64,000 bases of DNA from an uncultured Flaviramulus sp. Lineage in GTDB: Bacteria; Bacteroidota; Bacteroidia; Flavobacteriales; Flavobacteriaceae. The notes under the pieces are model-generated. The model was not told where the DNA came from and did no database searches. It worked only from the letters and a program-made list of their open reading frames with translations. The translations under genes were made by a program, and so were the position numbers. This document shows positions 1 through 8,507 of the stretch, one piece after another. The stretch spans positions 33,865-97,864 of the forward strand of contig CANLXL010000014.1 of NCBI GenBank assembly GCA_947495125.1, given 5' to 3'. How positions within the stretch are numbered: position 1 is the first letter of the stretch; each line of letters begins with the position of its first letter.

Positions 1-313
1 CGCCTCTTTTCTTCAATTCATTAGTAATTTTAGTACTAAAAATGATATTGTTAGAATTGCGAATTTCACATAACATCACCACATCGGCTTCCGTTTGAAG
101 AATAATATCAACTATGGCATCAAACCCACCATCAACAGATTCTCCCTGATGCCAGGTATTTAAAGATAGTACCTTTAATATCCCTTTGAAAGTCACTTCT
201 GAAGCCTCGGGATCTTCATTACCTGCTTCTTGGTTTTTATTATGTGCTGAAGTACAACCATAACTCATTCCAAGTGTTATAAAAAAGAGGCCTATTACTA
301 TATTTTTCATCAT
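1..313 (-). CDS. Endonuclease/exonuclease/phosphatase (EEP) family lipoprotein, N-terminal part
   Basis: The first 104 residues are present and the gene runs off the left edge. It opens with ATG at 313 (a double ATG), a hydrophobic leader and a Cys at about residue 20 (SYGCTSA), which reads as a lipoprotein signal. The mature part begins the EEP fold: the strand 'LKVLSLNTW' followed by 'ADVVMLCEIRN', whose Glu matches the conserved metal-binding Glu of the family. EEP enzymes cleave phosphodiesters in nucleic acids, phospholipids or sugar phosphates. It is the fourth gene of the minus-strand SusCD operon, 64 nt after the preceding gene, so an extracellular or periplasmic role in processing the imported substrate is likely. 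The catalytic Asp/His motifs lie outside the window. Confidence 0.75.
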   Translation of the reverse strand, partial: MMKNIVIGLFFITLGMSYGCTSAHNKNQEAGNEDPEASEVTFKGILKVLSLNTWHQGESVDGGFDAIVDIILQTEADVVMLCEIRNSNNIIFSTKITNELKKRG

Positions 314-377
314 GTATTTTTTAAAAAAGGGAGACTTTCATCTCCCCTAAACTAAACTCAAACTAATTAAAGCACGA

Positions 378-1220
378 CTATTGTGCAGTAAATGTCGTAT
401 TTGCGGTATACCAATAAATCCATGGACTTGTAGTACCCAGATTTAAGTAATACACATCGATACCCACGGTGATTTTCCCGGTACATACATCGTAAGTGCC
501 CTCGCCGTTTTGTCGGAACTGATACTCATAGCCTCCATTATCGGTACCGGCCGCATAGTCATCGAAACTAGCTTCTCCGATAGTCGCTCCCGGAACCACC
601 GGTGTTAAAGTAATTCCTAATTCTGCATTAGGAAATGATCCGTAACCGATCAGATCACCGTTTAAGATCACCACATCTCCACTAACGCTTCCCGAAACGG
701 TATTACCTCCGTATGATGCATTAATATTTGAAGAATCAAATACATCTGCTATCGACTCGGTACATTCATTATCTACAATTTTTAAGGCAAAGGTTTTATT
801 GGCTTGGAGAATTTTACCAACACCAATGTCAATATTCGGATTGCTTACACTTTCAATGCCAATCTCCAACATTTTATCCGTAACATCGTTCACTACCAAA
901 TTATCAATAATCGTGATCTCAAAGGGTTCAGATTTTATCTCTCCGGCCTTAAAAGTAATCAGTTTATTAACCACGGAATAATCTGTTCCTTCCTGAGCAT
1001 TACCGGCAATATTAAGATTTACCGAAAAATCTTCACTTAACACACTGCCATCATATCTTAAAGCGATGGTATAGGTTTCTCCGTTTTCCAAAATTTCATC
1101 GCTTTCATCTATAAAGGAAACAAACTTGAATTCTTCGAAATTATAAAGCTGGGGTTCTTCTTCACAGCCCAAACTTATTAAGATGATGGCTGTATATAGT
1201 ATTGTTTTTAAAATTTTCAT
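378..1220 (-). CDS. SusCD-associated surface lipoprotein with Calx-beta-like region
   Basis: 280 residues with a signal peptide and lipobox (ILISLGCEEE). Residues of roughly 30-130 have the look of a Calx-beta or Ig-like beta domain ('GETYTIALRYDGS', 'GTDYSV', 'ITFKAGEIKSEPFEITI'). The rest is beta-rich with many Gly and Asn and no recognisable catalytic motif. It follows susD by 27 nt on the same strand, the position usually taken by SusE/SusF-like or other surface glycan-binding lipoproteins. A role in binding substrate at the cell surface is inferred from position; the domain call is by eye. Confidence 0.6.
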   Translation of the reverse strand: MKILKTILYTAIILISLGCEEEPQLYNFEEFKFVSFIDESDEILENGETYTIALRYDGSVLSEDFSVNLNIAGNAQEGTDYSVVNKLITFKAGEIKSEPFEITIIDNLVVNDVTDKMLEIGIESVSNPNIDIGVGKILQANKTFALKIVDNECTESIADVFDSSNINASYGGNTVSGSVSGDVVILNGDLIGYGSFPNAELGITLTPVVPGATIGEASFDDYAAGTDNGGYEYQFRQNGEGTYDVCTGKITVGIDVYYLNLGTTSPWIYWYTANTTFTAQ

Positions 1221-1247
1221 TGATTTAAATTTTTGATTTTAAACGAA

Positions 1248-3032
1248 TTACCATCCCATGATCTGTACAAGTTGTGGGTTTAAAGCGATCTGATGTGCCG
1301 GTATCGGACGATAATAATACTTTGGTTCTTCAAAAGTTCTTTCATCGACATTAGCGACCATATATCCCGAGGTTCCATCAGTCAAATAAATACTCGCTGC
1401 GGAGTCACCAAAAGCCCCTGCTTTATAGTATATGAGGTTGACACCCAAGGCATTTTGCTCTTTGGGAGAAGGAATATCCTCACTACTGGCAATAATGCTG
1501 ATATCTTCGACGCCATCTCCTGTCATATCGTATTTGCCCAAACCTGGGAAGTACATCCCAACAGGGTTTTTCTCTAAGACTTTCCCGGCATACCAGCGAT
1601 GAATGTCGTATAGGCGGAAAGATTCCAGGGCCAGCTCCGATCGACGTTCCCGTCGTATCTCGTAAATAACTCCTTTATTAGTTCCTGAAACATTAGGATA
1701 ATTGCTTTCAATTACGGGATCGATGTCGGCATTAGCTGAAACCATGTTCAGATCCGGCATACCTACCCTGGCTCTTAATTTATTAATGCTAATATCAAGG
1801 TCACTTTGTGTTAGTACTCCCAATTCCGCCTGGGCTTCAGCATAAATTAATAAGGTTTCCGCATAGCGCATAACGATCAAATCGTTACCCTGATTGTCAT
1901 TCGTACTGGAGTTATTATAACCTTTGGTTTGAAAGTAGCCGGTAAAATTCCTGTTAAACTCCGGAATGTAGGGAGCAGGCTCGTTTCGTCGTACCCAACC
2001 CGGGTAAACAAAGGTTTGAGACATTCGCGGATCCCTATTCTGAAATTCCTGAACATAAGTATAGGTATCCGATCCCGGTTGATCGCTGAACCTGGTACCA
2101 TCCTGCATCAGATAATTATTCATCAATGATTTGGTCGCACTTTGCTCGTAGTCTCCAAAAACGGTACTATTGCCACTGGTTTTTTCTTTTTCTACATCAT
2201 AGATATTGACTAAAATCGCTTCCGGATTGCTTGTTTGATCATCAGCATGAAACAAGGTCGCATAATCTGAATTAGGACTACCCGTGTTGTATATACTAAA
2301 GTTTCCTGAATCGATGAGTTGCTTTGCGGCATTTGCCGACATTTGCAAAAAAGTATTGGCTGTACTTTCTAAGCCCAATTCAGGGTGATATTTCCGATAA
2401 GTCCCTTCGTGCAGAGCCATTCTGGCCAATAAATGTAATGCTGCCCATTTGCTAACTTTTTCAGTGCCGGCAGCTTCTTCATGTATATGTAGCGCCGCAA
2501 ACTGAATGTCTTTAAAAACGCTGTCGACCACCATGGCTCGCGAATCCCTTGGTTTATAAAGGTCTTCATCATTGGCACCAAGAGTTCTTGAATAATATGG
2601 AACATCCGAATAGCGGCGTACCTTTCCATAGTAAAAATTCGCTCTATGGAATCTGGCAATACCTTCATAATGCTTTTTAGTCGCATCATCGATACTGGCT
2701 TTATCGAAGTTTTCCAGAAAAAAATTAATCTGTCTTAAACGGCCCCAACTCCATCCGGAACCAATATTCTCAGCACTTGGAGAGCCAATCAGTATATTTT
2801 TAAGCTCCACGGCTCCTGTGGTAGCCACATCATCTGTGGCCTGATCGCCTAAAAATGTACCATACCCGGCAACGGAATGCAGTCCGTCGATATACAGTTG
2901 CAAATCACTTGCCGTATTAAAAAAGTTTTCTGCTGAAATCTCATCCTGAGGGACGGTATCCAAAAAATCATCATTACAAGCAGTAAACACTGTTAACGCT
3001 AATAATACTAGTATTTTATCTGTTATTTTCAT
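1248..3032 (-). CDS. SusD/RagB family nutrient-binding outer membrane lipoprotein
   Basis: 594 residues, normal for SusD. It has a lipoprotein signal with Cys at about residue 19 (LTVFTACNDDF), the N-terminal 'LDTVPQDEISAENFF' pattern typical of SusD/RagB, TPR-like helices ('IARFHRANFYYGKV', 'WAALHLLARMALHEGTY') and the C-terminal 'YAETLLIYAEAQAELG' and 'RRERRSELALESFRLYDI' blocks. The protein forms the lid on the SusC channel and captures substrate at the surface. It starts 21 nt after susC, so the pair is co-transcribed. The substrate cannot be told from sequence. Confidence 0.93.
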   Translation of the reverse strand: MKITDKILVLLALTVFTACNDDFLDTVPQDEISAENFFNTASDLQLYIDGLHSVAGYGTFLGDQATDDVATTGAVELKNILIGSPSAENIGSGWSWGRLRQINFFLENFDKASIDDATKKHYEGIARFHRANFYYGKVRRYSDVPYYSRTLGANDEDLYKPRDSRAMVVDSVFKDIQFAALHIHEEAAGTEKVSKWAALHLLARMALHEGTYRKYHPELGLESTANTFLQMSANAAKQLIDSGNFSIYNTGSPNSDYATLFHADDQTSNPEAILVNIYDVEKEKTSGNSTVFGDYEQSATKSLMNNYLMQDGTRFSDQPGSDTYTYVQEFQNRDPRMSQTFVYPGWVRRNEPAPYIPEFNRNFTGYFQTKGYNNSSTNDNQGNDLIVMRYAETLLIYAEAQAELGVLTQSDLDISINKLRARVGMPDLNMVSANADIDPVIESNYPNVSGTNKGVIYEIRRERRSELALESFRLYDIHRWYAGKVLEKNPVGMYFPGLGKYDMTGDGVEDISIIASSEDIPSPKEQNALGVNLIYYKAGAFGDSAASIYLTDGTSGYMVANVDERTFEEPKYYYRPIPAHQIALNPQLVQIMGW

Positions 3033-3053
3033 TGTGTTTTTCTTTAAATTAAT

Positions 3054-6000
3054 TTAGAACGTAACATTCATACCAACGGATAGTTTACGATGAAAAGGGT
3101 ATGCAAAACCTCTGTTCGCCGTAGCTTCAGGATCGAGAAATTGTTTGATGGATGACCATTCGGCAACATTTTCACCGGTAACAAAAACACGTAAATTGGA
3201 AATTCTCATTTTATCCAATAACTTATCCGGTAAAGAATAGCCTATTGAAATGTTCTTCAGTCTTAAATAAGCAGCGCTTTTCAAATATTTAGTTTGAGAA
3301 ATGTCCAGGCCGGCTCCAAAATTATTGTCGGCTAACCAGGACTGTAATACCGGGAATTCTGAGTCGGTGTTCGCATCGGCCAATCCGGCATCGATATAAG
3401 ATTGCGAGTGCTGTGCTCTTAACGCATCACTATCTCCGGTAGCTCGATAAAAATCTAACAAGTGAGGATAAACATTCGCATAAGGTTGTTGATAAGGGCC
3501 CCAATATAAATAATACCTTGGGTAATAATCCCGTTTACCAATACCTTGCACAAAACAGCTAACGTCAAAGCCTTTCCATGCCGCATTCATATTAAATCCG
3601 AATTGGTATCTCGGTTGACTATTACCTATTATTTTTAAATCTTTAGGGTCTAATGCCGATTGTCCGCGTTCTATTTTGGCATCACCATCCTGATCGATAT
3701 ATTTTGGCCACCCGGGAACCACCGCTATGGCGCCCCAGGGAACGATTGCAGACTGGTCCAGAGTTGCAATCTCGGCTTCATCTTTAAAGAACCCATCACT
3801 TTCAAGTCCCCATATTTCTCCGATGTCCTGGCCTTCTCTCCATTGTGAAAATAACTGGCCTTCATTATCAAAACGGGTGATCTTTGTTTTGTTATCCCAT
3901 ACTCTTGCGGCGAGTTCTAAATTAAATGGGCTTCCTCCCAGCTCGAACTGATCTTTATACCCTAGCGTGAACTCCCATCCTTTTGTTTGTAAATCGGCAG
4001 CATTCTGGATTGGAGGCGCTGTTCCCAATACGGCGGGAAGTTCTTTACTGGGCACTAACATATCCTTAGTGTCCCTGGTAAACATTTCAAAAGTAAGATT
4101 GAACATGCTATTAAAGAAACTCGCATCAACACCAATATTTGAAGAAATAACACGTTCCCATGTATAATTATTGGGGTCTACACCTAAGCCCGGTCCGTAA
4201 ACAACTTTGGGATAATCACCATCAATTAAATAACCGGACTCGCCTTGTCCCAATGAATTGATATAGCCATAATTGCCAACACTTTGATTTCCTAGAGACC
4301 CATAAGAATATCGGAACTTTAGTTGATTCATAACATTGGTAACCGATTCACCTAAATCCTTGCTGACCAACCATGCAACGGACATGCCCGGGAAAAAACC
4401 ATAACGATCTTGTTGCGGAAACCTTGATGAACCATCGTACCGTGTGTTCACTTCAAAAATGTAGCGCTCATTATAAATATAATTAAGCCTGTTAAACAGT
4501 CCTGTAACCGCCCAATCGGAATAGTTATACCCTACTTCCTGATCTCCGGTAGCCAAAGATAAGTAAGGTAAATCTCGTGATATGAGTCCGTTTCTTTGGG
4601 CTGAAAACCAGTTGAACTCATTGGTTTCCTTATTAAAACCTGTGATCGCGCTGATATAATGCTTACCTATGGTCTTGGTATAAGTTCCGTAGATATTAAA
4701 GACATTATAGGTGTTTATAGATTGAGTTTCATAGGCCCAGTCATTAACGTTGATATCTCTGAATGAGTTCGGTCCATCACTTACCCGATAACTGGTGCGA
4801 TCGGAATGATAGCGGTTAAAATCCTTTTTGAAGGTGTGCTCTGCTGTAATCGTTAAATCTTTATTCAATAAATAAAAATGCAAACGGTTTGTGGTTTGAA
4901 TCCCCGTTTGTTTATTACGTTGCTTTCCGCCATCCAACATTTCTGCCGCAGCCAGTCCGGCGGGATTATCGGCCCAGGAACCATCCGGGTTTTTAACCAC
5001 TTCTGTTGGTCGTAAATTATAGACATTGGTTATGCTATACCTCGGATTCTTTCGACTTGATAATGTCAAGAAGGTATTATTTTCAAAATCGAACCAGGAA
5101 CTGGGTTCTATGGTGATTTTGGATCTTAAAGTGTTACGTTCCCAGTTGTCGGTAACCAGTCTGTTCAATCCGTTTTCCAAGGTATGACTTGCTGAAATGA
5201 AATAACTAATTCCCTGATCGACAATGGTTTCATCACCAGCTTTTATAGCGCCAAACGCTCGTTTCCCGCTAAAGGAAATATTATGATTTTGAGAAAATGA
5301 ATATTTATTAAAGAAGTACTCATTCCAATTGGTATCACCCATATATTGGTACTTATTTGGGTTATTGGGGTCCAATCGCACGCTGGGAACAGAAGGATCT
5401 TCCGATCTTGCACGTGCCCAGGCATACCAGTCGTCATCATAGCTGACATAATTCCAGGGGGTGTTGCTCGTGGCAATATCCAACAATCTTGAAAAGATAT
5501 ACGGGTCTGTTATAGGTTCGGGCGTTACGGTAGGTGTTCCCCAAATAAAGGTATTCGAATATTGAATTTTATTTCTACCGCCTGTTTTTGTGGTTACCAG
5601 TACAACACCAAAAGCGGCTCTTGCGCCATAGATTGCGGCGGAAGATGCGTCTTTTAATATGGATATGGACGCTATATCGTTAGGATTCATGCGGGTCAGG
5701 TCTCCGGAAGATGATGGGACCCCATCTATCAATATTAATGGAGATCCTCCGTTTAAAGAGGTTATCCCGCGAATATTAACATTGGCTGTACCTCCGGGAG
5801 CACCATTTCCAAACGTTATGTTTAAATTTGAAACGGCGCCTTGAAGGCCCTGAGATACATTGGCGATAGGGCGGTCTTCGATGATATCCATATCAACGAC
5901 CTCCACGGCACCACTTAGGTTTACCTTCTTCTGTGTACCATAACCTACCACCACGACTTCATCCAGGGTACTTGAATCGACTTCCAGATAAATAGTCAGT

Positions 6001-6338
6001 TCGTCCTTGTTACCTGCTTGTACTTCTTTAGTCTGATAGCCAACGTACGATACAACCAAGATGTCGTTTCCCGATATTATCTTCATAGAAAATCTACCAT
6101 CAAAGTCGGATGACGCTCCGGTAGTTGTCCCTTTTAACAATATGGTGGCTCCGGGAAGTGGTTGTTCCGTCTCGGCATCTAAGACAGTTCCCGTAATTAT
6201 TTTTTCTTGAGCAAACGCTTGATGATTCATAGCAAATAGTAGTATAAACACCAATAAGCAACCTGCATATTGATTTTTACTTACTACGCAACCTCTCACC
6301 TTTTTGCTTACAAGAATCAAAAAGTTTAATGTTTTCAT
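3054..6338 (-). CDS. SusC/RagA family TonB-dependent outer membrane transporter
   Basis: 1094 residues, typical of SusC. The order is a long signal region ending near 'AFAQEK', a carboxypeptidase-D-like regulatory domain ('ITGTVLDAETEQPLPG', about 48-125), the SusC hallmark 'DEVVVVGYGTQKK', then a TonB plug ('NVNIRGITSLNGGSPL', 'ILIDGVPSS') and a long beta-barrel ending in Phe ('SVGMNVTF'), as expected for BAM-dependent insertion. It imports oligomers captured by SusD using energy from TonB. It is the first gene of the minus-strand operon; the divergent TetR gene and a palindrome on its promoter suggest repression by that regulator. Confidence 0.95.
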   Translation of the reverse strand: MKTLNFLILVSKKVRGCVVSKNQYAGCLLVFILLFAMNHQAFAQEKIITGTVLDAETEQPLPGATILLKGTTTGASSDFDGRFSMKIISGNDILVVSYVGYQTKEVQAGNKDELTIYLEVDSSTLDEVVVVGYGTQKKVNLSGAVEVVDMDIIEDRPIANVSQGLQGAVSNLNITFGNGAPGGTANVNIRGITSLNGGSPLILIDGVPSSSGDLTRMNPNDIASISILKDASSAAIYGARAAFGVVLVTTKTGGRNKIQYSNTFIWGTPTVTPEPITDPYIFSRLLDIATSNTPWNYVSYDDDWYAWARARSEDPSVPSVRLDPNNPNKYQYMGDTNWNEYFFNKYSFSQNHNISFSGKRAFGAIKAGDETIVDQGISYFISASHTLENGLNRLVTDNWERNTLRSKITIEPSSWFDFENNTFLTLSSRKNPRYSITNVYNLRPTEVVKNPDGSWADNPAGLAAAEMLDGGKQRNKQTGIQTTNRLHFYLLNKDLTITAEHTFKKDFNRYHSDRTSYRVSDGPNSFRDINVNDWAYETQSINTYNVFNIYGTYTKTIGKHYISAITGFNKETNEFNWFSAQRNGLISRDLPYLSLATGDQEVGYNYSDWAVTGLFNRLNYIYNERYIFEVNTRYDGSSRFPQQDRYGFFPGMSVAWLVSKDLGESVTNVMNQLKFRYSYGSLGNQSVGNYGYINSLGQGESGYLIDGDYPKVVYGPGLGVDPNNYTWERVISSNIGVDASFFNSMFNLTFEMFTRDTKDMLVPSKELPAVLGTAPPIQNAADLQTKGWEFTLGYKDQFELGGSPFNLELAARVWDNKTKITRFDNEGQLFSQWREGQDIGEIWGLESDGFFKDEAEIATLDQSAIVPWGAIAVVPGWPKYIDQDGDAKIERGQSALDPKDLKIIGNSQPRYQFGFNMNAAWKGFDVSCFVQGIGKRDYYPRYYLYWGPYQQPYANVYPHLLDFYRATGDSDALRAQHSQSYIDAGLADANTDSEFPVLQSWLADNNFGAGLDISQTKYLKSAAYLRLKNISIGYSLPDKLLDKMRISNLRVFVTGENVAEWSSIKQFLDPEATANRGFAYPFHRKLSVGMNVTF

Positions 6339-6383
6339 AGGCTTTTGTTTAGTTATTAGTTTTTGATGATTTAAAATGTTGGG

Positions 6384-6413
6384 CTAAAGTAAAAAAATAA
6401 TTTGATTGAACAA
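6384..6413 (-). promoter_or_regulatory. Predicted susC promoter (TTG-N19-TACTTTAG)
   Basis: On the minus strand a TTG at 6413-6411 is followed by exactly 19 nt and then TACTTTAG at 6391-6384. This fits the Bacteroidota sigma-ABfr consensus (TTG about 19 nt before TAnnTTTG) with one mismatch in the -7 box. The start codon of susC is 45 nt further on. The -33 element lies inside the palindrome at 6402-6421. Confidence 0.6.
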
Positions 6414-6421
6414 CCAATCAA
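6402..6421. promoter_or_regulatory. Candidate TetR operator
   Basis: TTGATTG-AACAAC-CAATCAA is a perfect 7-bp inverted repeat with a 6-bp spacer, 20 bp overall, the usual size of a TetR-family operator. It lies in the intergenic region between susC and the divergent TetR gene and covers the -33 element of the predicted susC promoter, which would allow steric repression. Binding by the neighbouring TetR protein is inferred. Confidence 0.6.
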
Positions 6422-6473
6422 TTTAAAATTAATATAGTATTTTCGTTAAATAATTATTAACTATGTTTGCAGT

Positions 6474-7070
6474 ATGGGTAGAAAAAGCTTAAAAACAGAA
6501 AGACAAAAAGAAATCATAAAAGGCTTCTATGAGGTAGCAAAGACTGAGGGTTTAGAGAATACCTCGGTTGCAAAAGTTGCCAAATACATGGGTATTAACA
6601 CAAGCTTAATACTCCACTATTTCGACTCCAAAGACGAATTGATATTCGGTCTTATCAATTATATTTTGGAAAGTTACAAGTCGCTTTATACTACAAACAA
6701 TATTGAAAACAGCCATGTTAAATTAGAGATTACCATGGATAATTTATTCTCCAGAGATTGGAACAATCTTATTGACGATGGTGTATTCTATAGCTGTTTT
6801 ACGCTCATATTCAGAGATAAAAATATTAAGGAAGCTTTTAAGGACCTCCATGATTCTTTAAGGGATTATTTAGCCGATGTTATTGCTGAAGCAAAAAAAG
6901 AAAACATCGTTGAGGTTGAAGACCCCAAAGAAACTGCAGAACTTATCTTCGTATTGGTGGAAGGTGCCTATTACTACCTATCACTTTTTGAAACCAACGA
7001 TCCTACCTATGTCGATAAAGTAGAACGCTATAAAAAGGCTGCTATCGATATGTTAAACTTCAAAGTTTGA
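6474..7070 (+). CDS. TetR/AcrR family transcriptional regulator
   Basis: 198 residues, the normal TetR length. The N-terminal helix-turn-helix is clear (about residues 10-60: 'EIIKGFYEVAKTEGLENTS', 'VAKYMGINTSLILHYF', 'DSKDELIFGLI'), followed by an all-helical ligand-binding domain. It is transcribed away from susC, and the shared 135-bp intergenic region carries a palindrome over the susC promoter. A TATGTTTG box at 6462-6469 lies only 4 nt before the ATG, so its transcript may be nearly leaderless. Ligand unknown; control of the uptake operon is inferred from position. Confidence 0.88.
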   Translation: MGRKSLKTERQKEIIKGFYEVAKTEGLENTSVAKVAKYMGINTSLILHYFDSKDELIFGLINYILESYKSLYTTNNIENSHVKLEITMDNLFSRDWNNLIDDGVFYSCFTLIFRDKNIKEAFKDLHDSLRDYLADVIAEAKKENIVEVEDPKETAELIFVLVEGAYYYLSLFETNDPTYVDKVERYKKAAIDMLNFKV

Positions 7071-7189
7071 TAATTTATCTTTCCGTTTTTAATATAAAAC
7101 TAAAAGGAGTTGCCCCGTTCAGAAATCTTTCGGAAACCATTAGGATTATTAAGATAATCTGTCTAATGATGGAAAGGTCTCGTGAATCA

Positions 7190-7262
7190 TTTTTTTCGAG
7201 CTTAAACCTGTTCTCGATATATTCCGATGAAAAATCGGAACACTCGAACCGACATTTATCTA
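7190..7262. repeat. Hairpin-bearing interspersed-repeat-like element
   Basis: The stretch holds TTCCGAT-GAAAA-ATCGGAA (7222-7240), a perfect 7-bp stem with a 5-nt loop, flanked by 'TTCTCGATATA' and 'CACTCGAACCGACATTT'. From memory, segments of this shape (a variable hairpin between TCTCGATATA and CACTCGAACTGACA) recur between genes in many Flavobacteriaceae genomes. Only one copy is seen in this window, so its repeat status rests on recall. It may also act as a terminator between the convergent genes on either side. Confidence 0.4.
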
Positions 7263-7290
7263 ATGAAAAAAATCCAAGTTCAAAAAGGGC

Positions 7291-7533
7291 TTACTTTCTT
7301 TTTTTAAGGATTGCTATGATAGCCGTTATCCCAATACACATCCAAACCAAATTGGTAAACAAATTAGGTCGGTCTTGAGAACTATAGGCACTGGCGATGA
7401 GGCATACGGCACCTATCACATTCATGAGTTGATAGGTGACGCTATTAGACTTTAGTTTATTAATACTTAACAAGAAATAGGAAATTAAATATGATGCAGA
7501 CCCTACCCATCCAATAATTTCATAATAGCTCAT
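7291..7533 (-). CDS. Small multi-pass membrane protein (CBU_0592-like)
   Basis: 80 residues with three hydrophobic segments ('IIGWVGSASYLISYFLLSI', 'YQLMNVIGAVCLIASAYSS', 'NLVWMCIGITAIIAIL') and a short basic tail (LKKRK). The layout resembles the small CBU_0592 family, of unknown function. I chose the ATG at 7533; a TTG two codons earlier is possible. It follows the CPBP protease gene by 13 nt and is probably the last gene of the men operon transcript. Confidence 0.7.
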   Translation of the reverse strand: MSYYEIIGWVGSASYLISYFLLSINKLKSNSVTYQLMNVIGAVCLIASAYSSQDRPNLFTNLVWMCIGITAIIAILKKRK

Positions 7534-7546
7534 TAGCAAGAATTTA

Positions 7547-8503
7547 TTATTCTAAAATTTTATAATCTTCTTTTGGGGGCTCAACAACTTGTCCAAATAA
7601 CTTATCCTTCCAATTGGTCCATTTATATTTTTTAGATAGTATTAAAAGTAATATGGGAAAAACAACAAATACAGGAACAAAGATCTCAGTCAAGGCCATT
7701 TCCGAGGGGTCTGACATATCTTTTAAAACGGAGTGGGTTTGAAAAGCCGTCCAATCTGCAGTAACCAATAAAGCGGTAAATAAGTTGTTCGCCGCGTGAA
7801 AGCCCAGGGCCAATTCCATGCCTTCATCCATTAAGGTTAGTATCCCTAAGAACAACCCTGTACCTATATAATAAACCATGATGACGTATCCCAATTTATC
7901 CACTTCAGGATTTGCAATATGTAACAAACCGAAAACTAAAGAGGTTATTATTAACGGAATCCATTTGTTTTTTACAACAACGCCTATCCCCTGCATTAAA
8001 TATCCTCTGAACAAATACTCTTCAAAACTGGTTTGCAAGGGCACTAAAACAATAGCAATTACGCATAAAATGATAAAAGGTACCGGCTTAAAATTCCAAA
8101 CATAATCTTCAGGAGTCAAATAGTAATCTAAAAGCACAAAACTGCTTGATAATACCCCCCATAAAATAAACACAAACCAAAATCGTTTCCAATCAATATG
8201 CTTTCTGGTTGTTGTTAATTGGGTTAAAGATTGCTTATGCAAAAATTTAATAACCAGTAATAAACCTACCAACCCAATGGCAAATGACAAGAGCATAAGA
8301 AAAAGGTTTAAGTTAGGCTCTAAGAGCGACATCATTTGAGTTTCATCTAAACCGGTTAACCCGTCTTCGGTATTAAAGGCTTTAATCATAACCGCAGCAG
8401 TAAAGGGTATTTGCCCAATAACTACAGCAATAATTACTATTAAAAGTCCAACTAAATAGCGCCACCAATCGTGTAACACATTAAATGCCTGAGCTATATA
8501 CAT
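7547..8503 (-). CDS. CPBP family intramembrane metalloprotease (CAAX protease-like)
   Basis: 318 residues with about eight hydrophobic segments. The family motifs are present: 'EEYLFRGYLMQG' near residue 165 (Glu-Glu and Arg of motif 1) and 'FGLLHIANPE' (His of motif 2), followed by 'ALGFHAANNL' (motif 3 His and Asn). These residues form the membrane-embedded metal site of the Abi/CAAX-protease fold. The gene starts 4 nt after menC stops, so the two are co-transcribed, although no link to menaquinone synthesis is known to me. Substrate unknown. Confidence 0.88.
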   Translation of the reverse strand: MYIAQAFNVLHDWWRYLVGLLIVIIAVVIGQIPFTAAVMIKAFNTEDGLTGLDETQMMSLLEPNLNLFLMLLSFAIGLVGLLLVIKFLHKQSLTQLTTTRKHIDWKRFWFVFILWGVLSSSFVLLDYYLTPEDYVWNFKPVPFIILCVIAIVLVPLQTSFEEYLFRGYLMQGIGVVVKNKWIPLIITSLVFGLLHIANPEVDKLGYVIMVYYIGTGLFLGILTLMDEGMELALGFHAANNLFTALLVTADWTAFQTHSVLKDMSDPSEMALTEIFVPVFVVFPILLLILSKKYKWTNWKDKLFGQVVEPPKEDYKILE

Positions 8504-8507
8504 ATTT

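Noticed and set aside
7067..7378. 103-codon plus-strand frame after the TetR gene
   Set aside because: It crosses the hairpin repeat, overlaps the small membrane protein on the other strand and has no protein-like composition or start signal.
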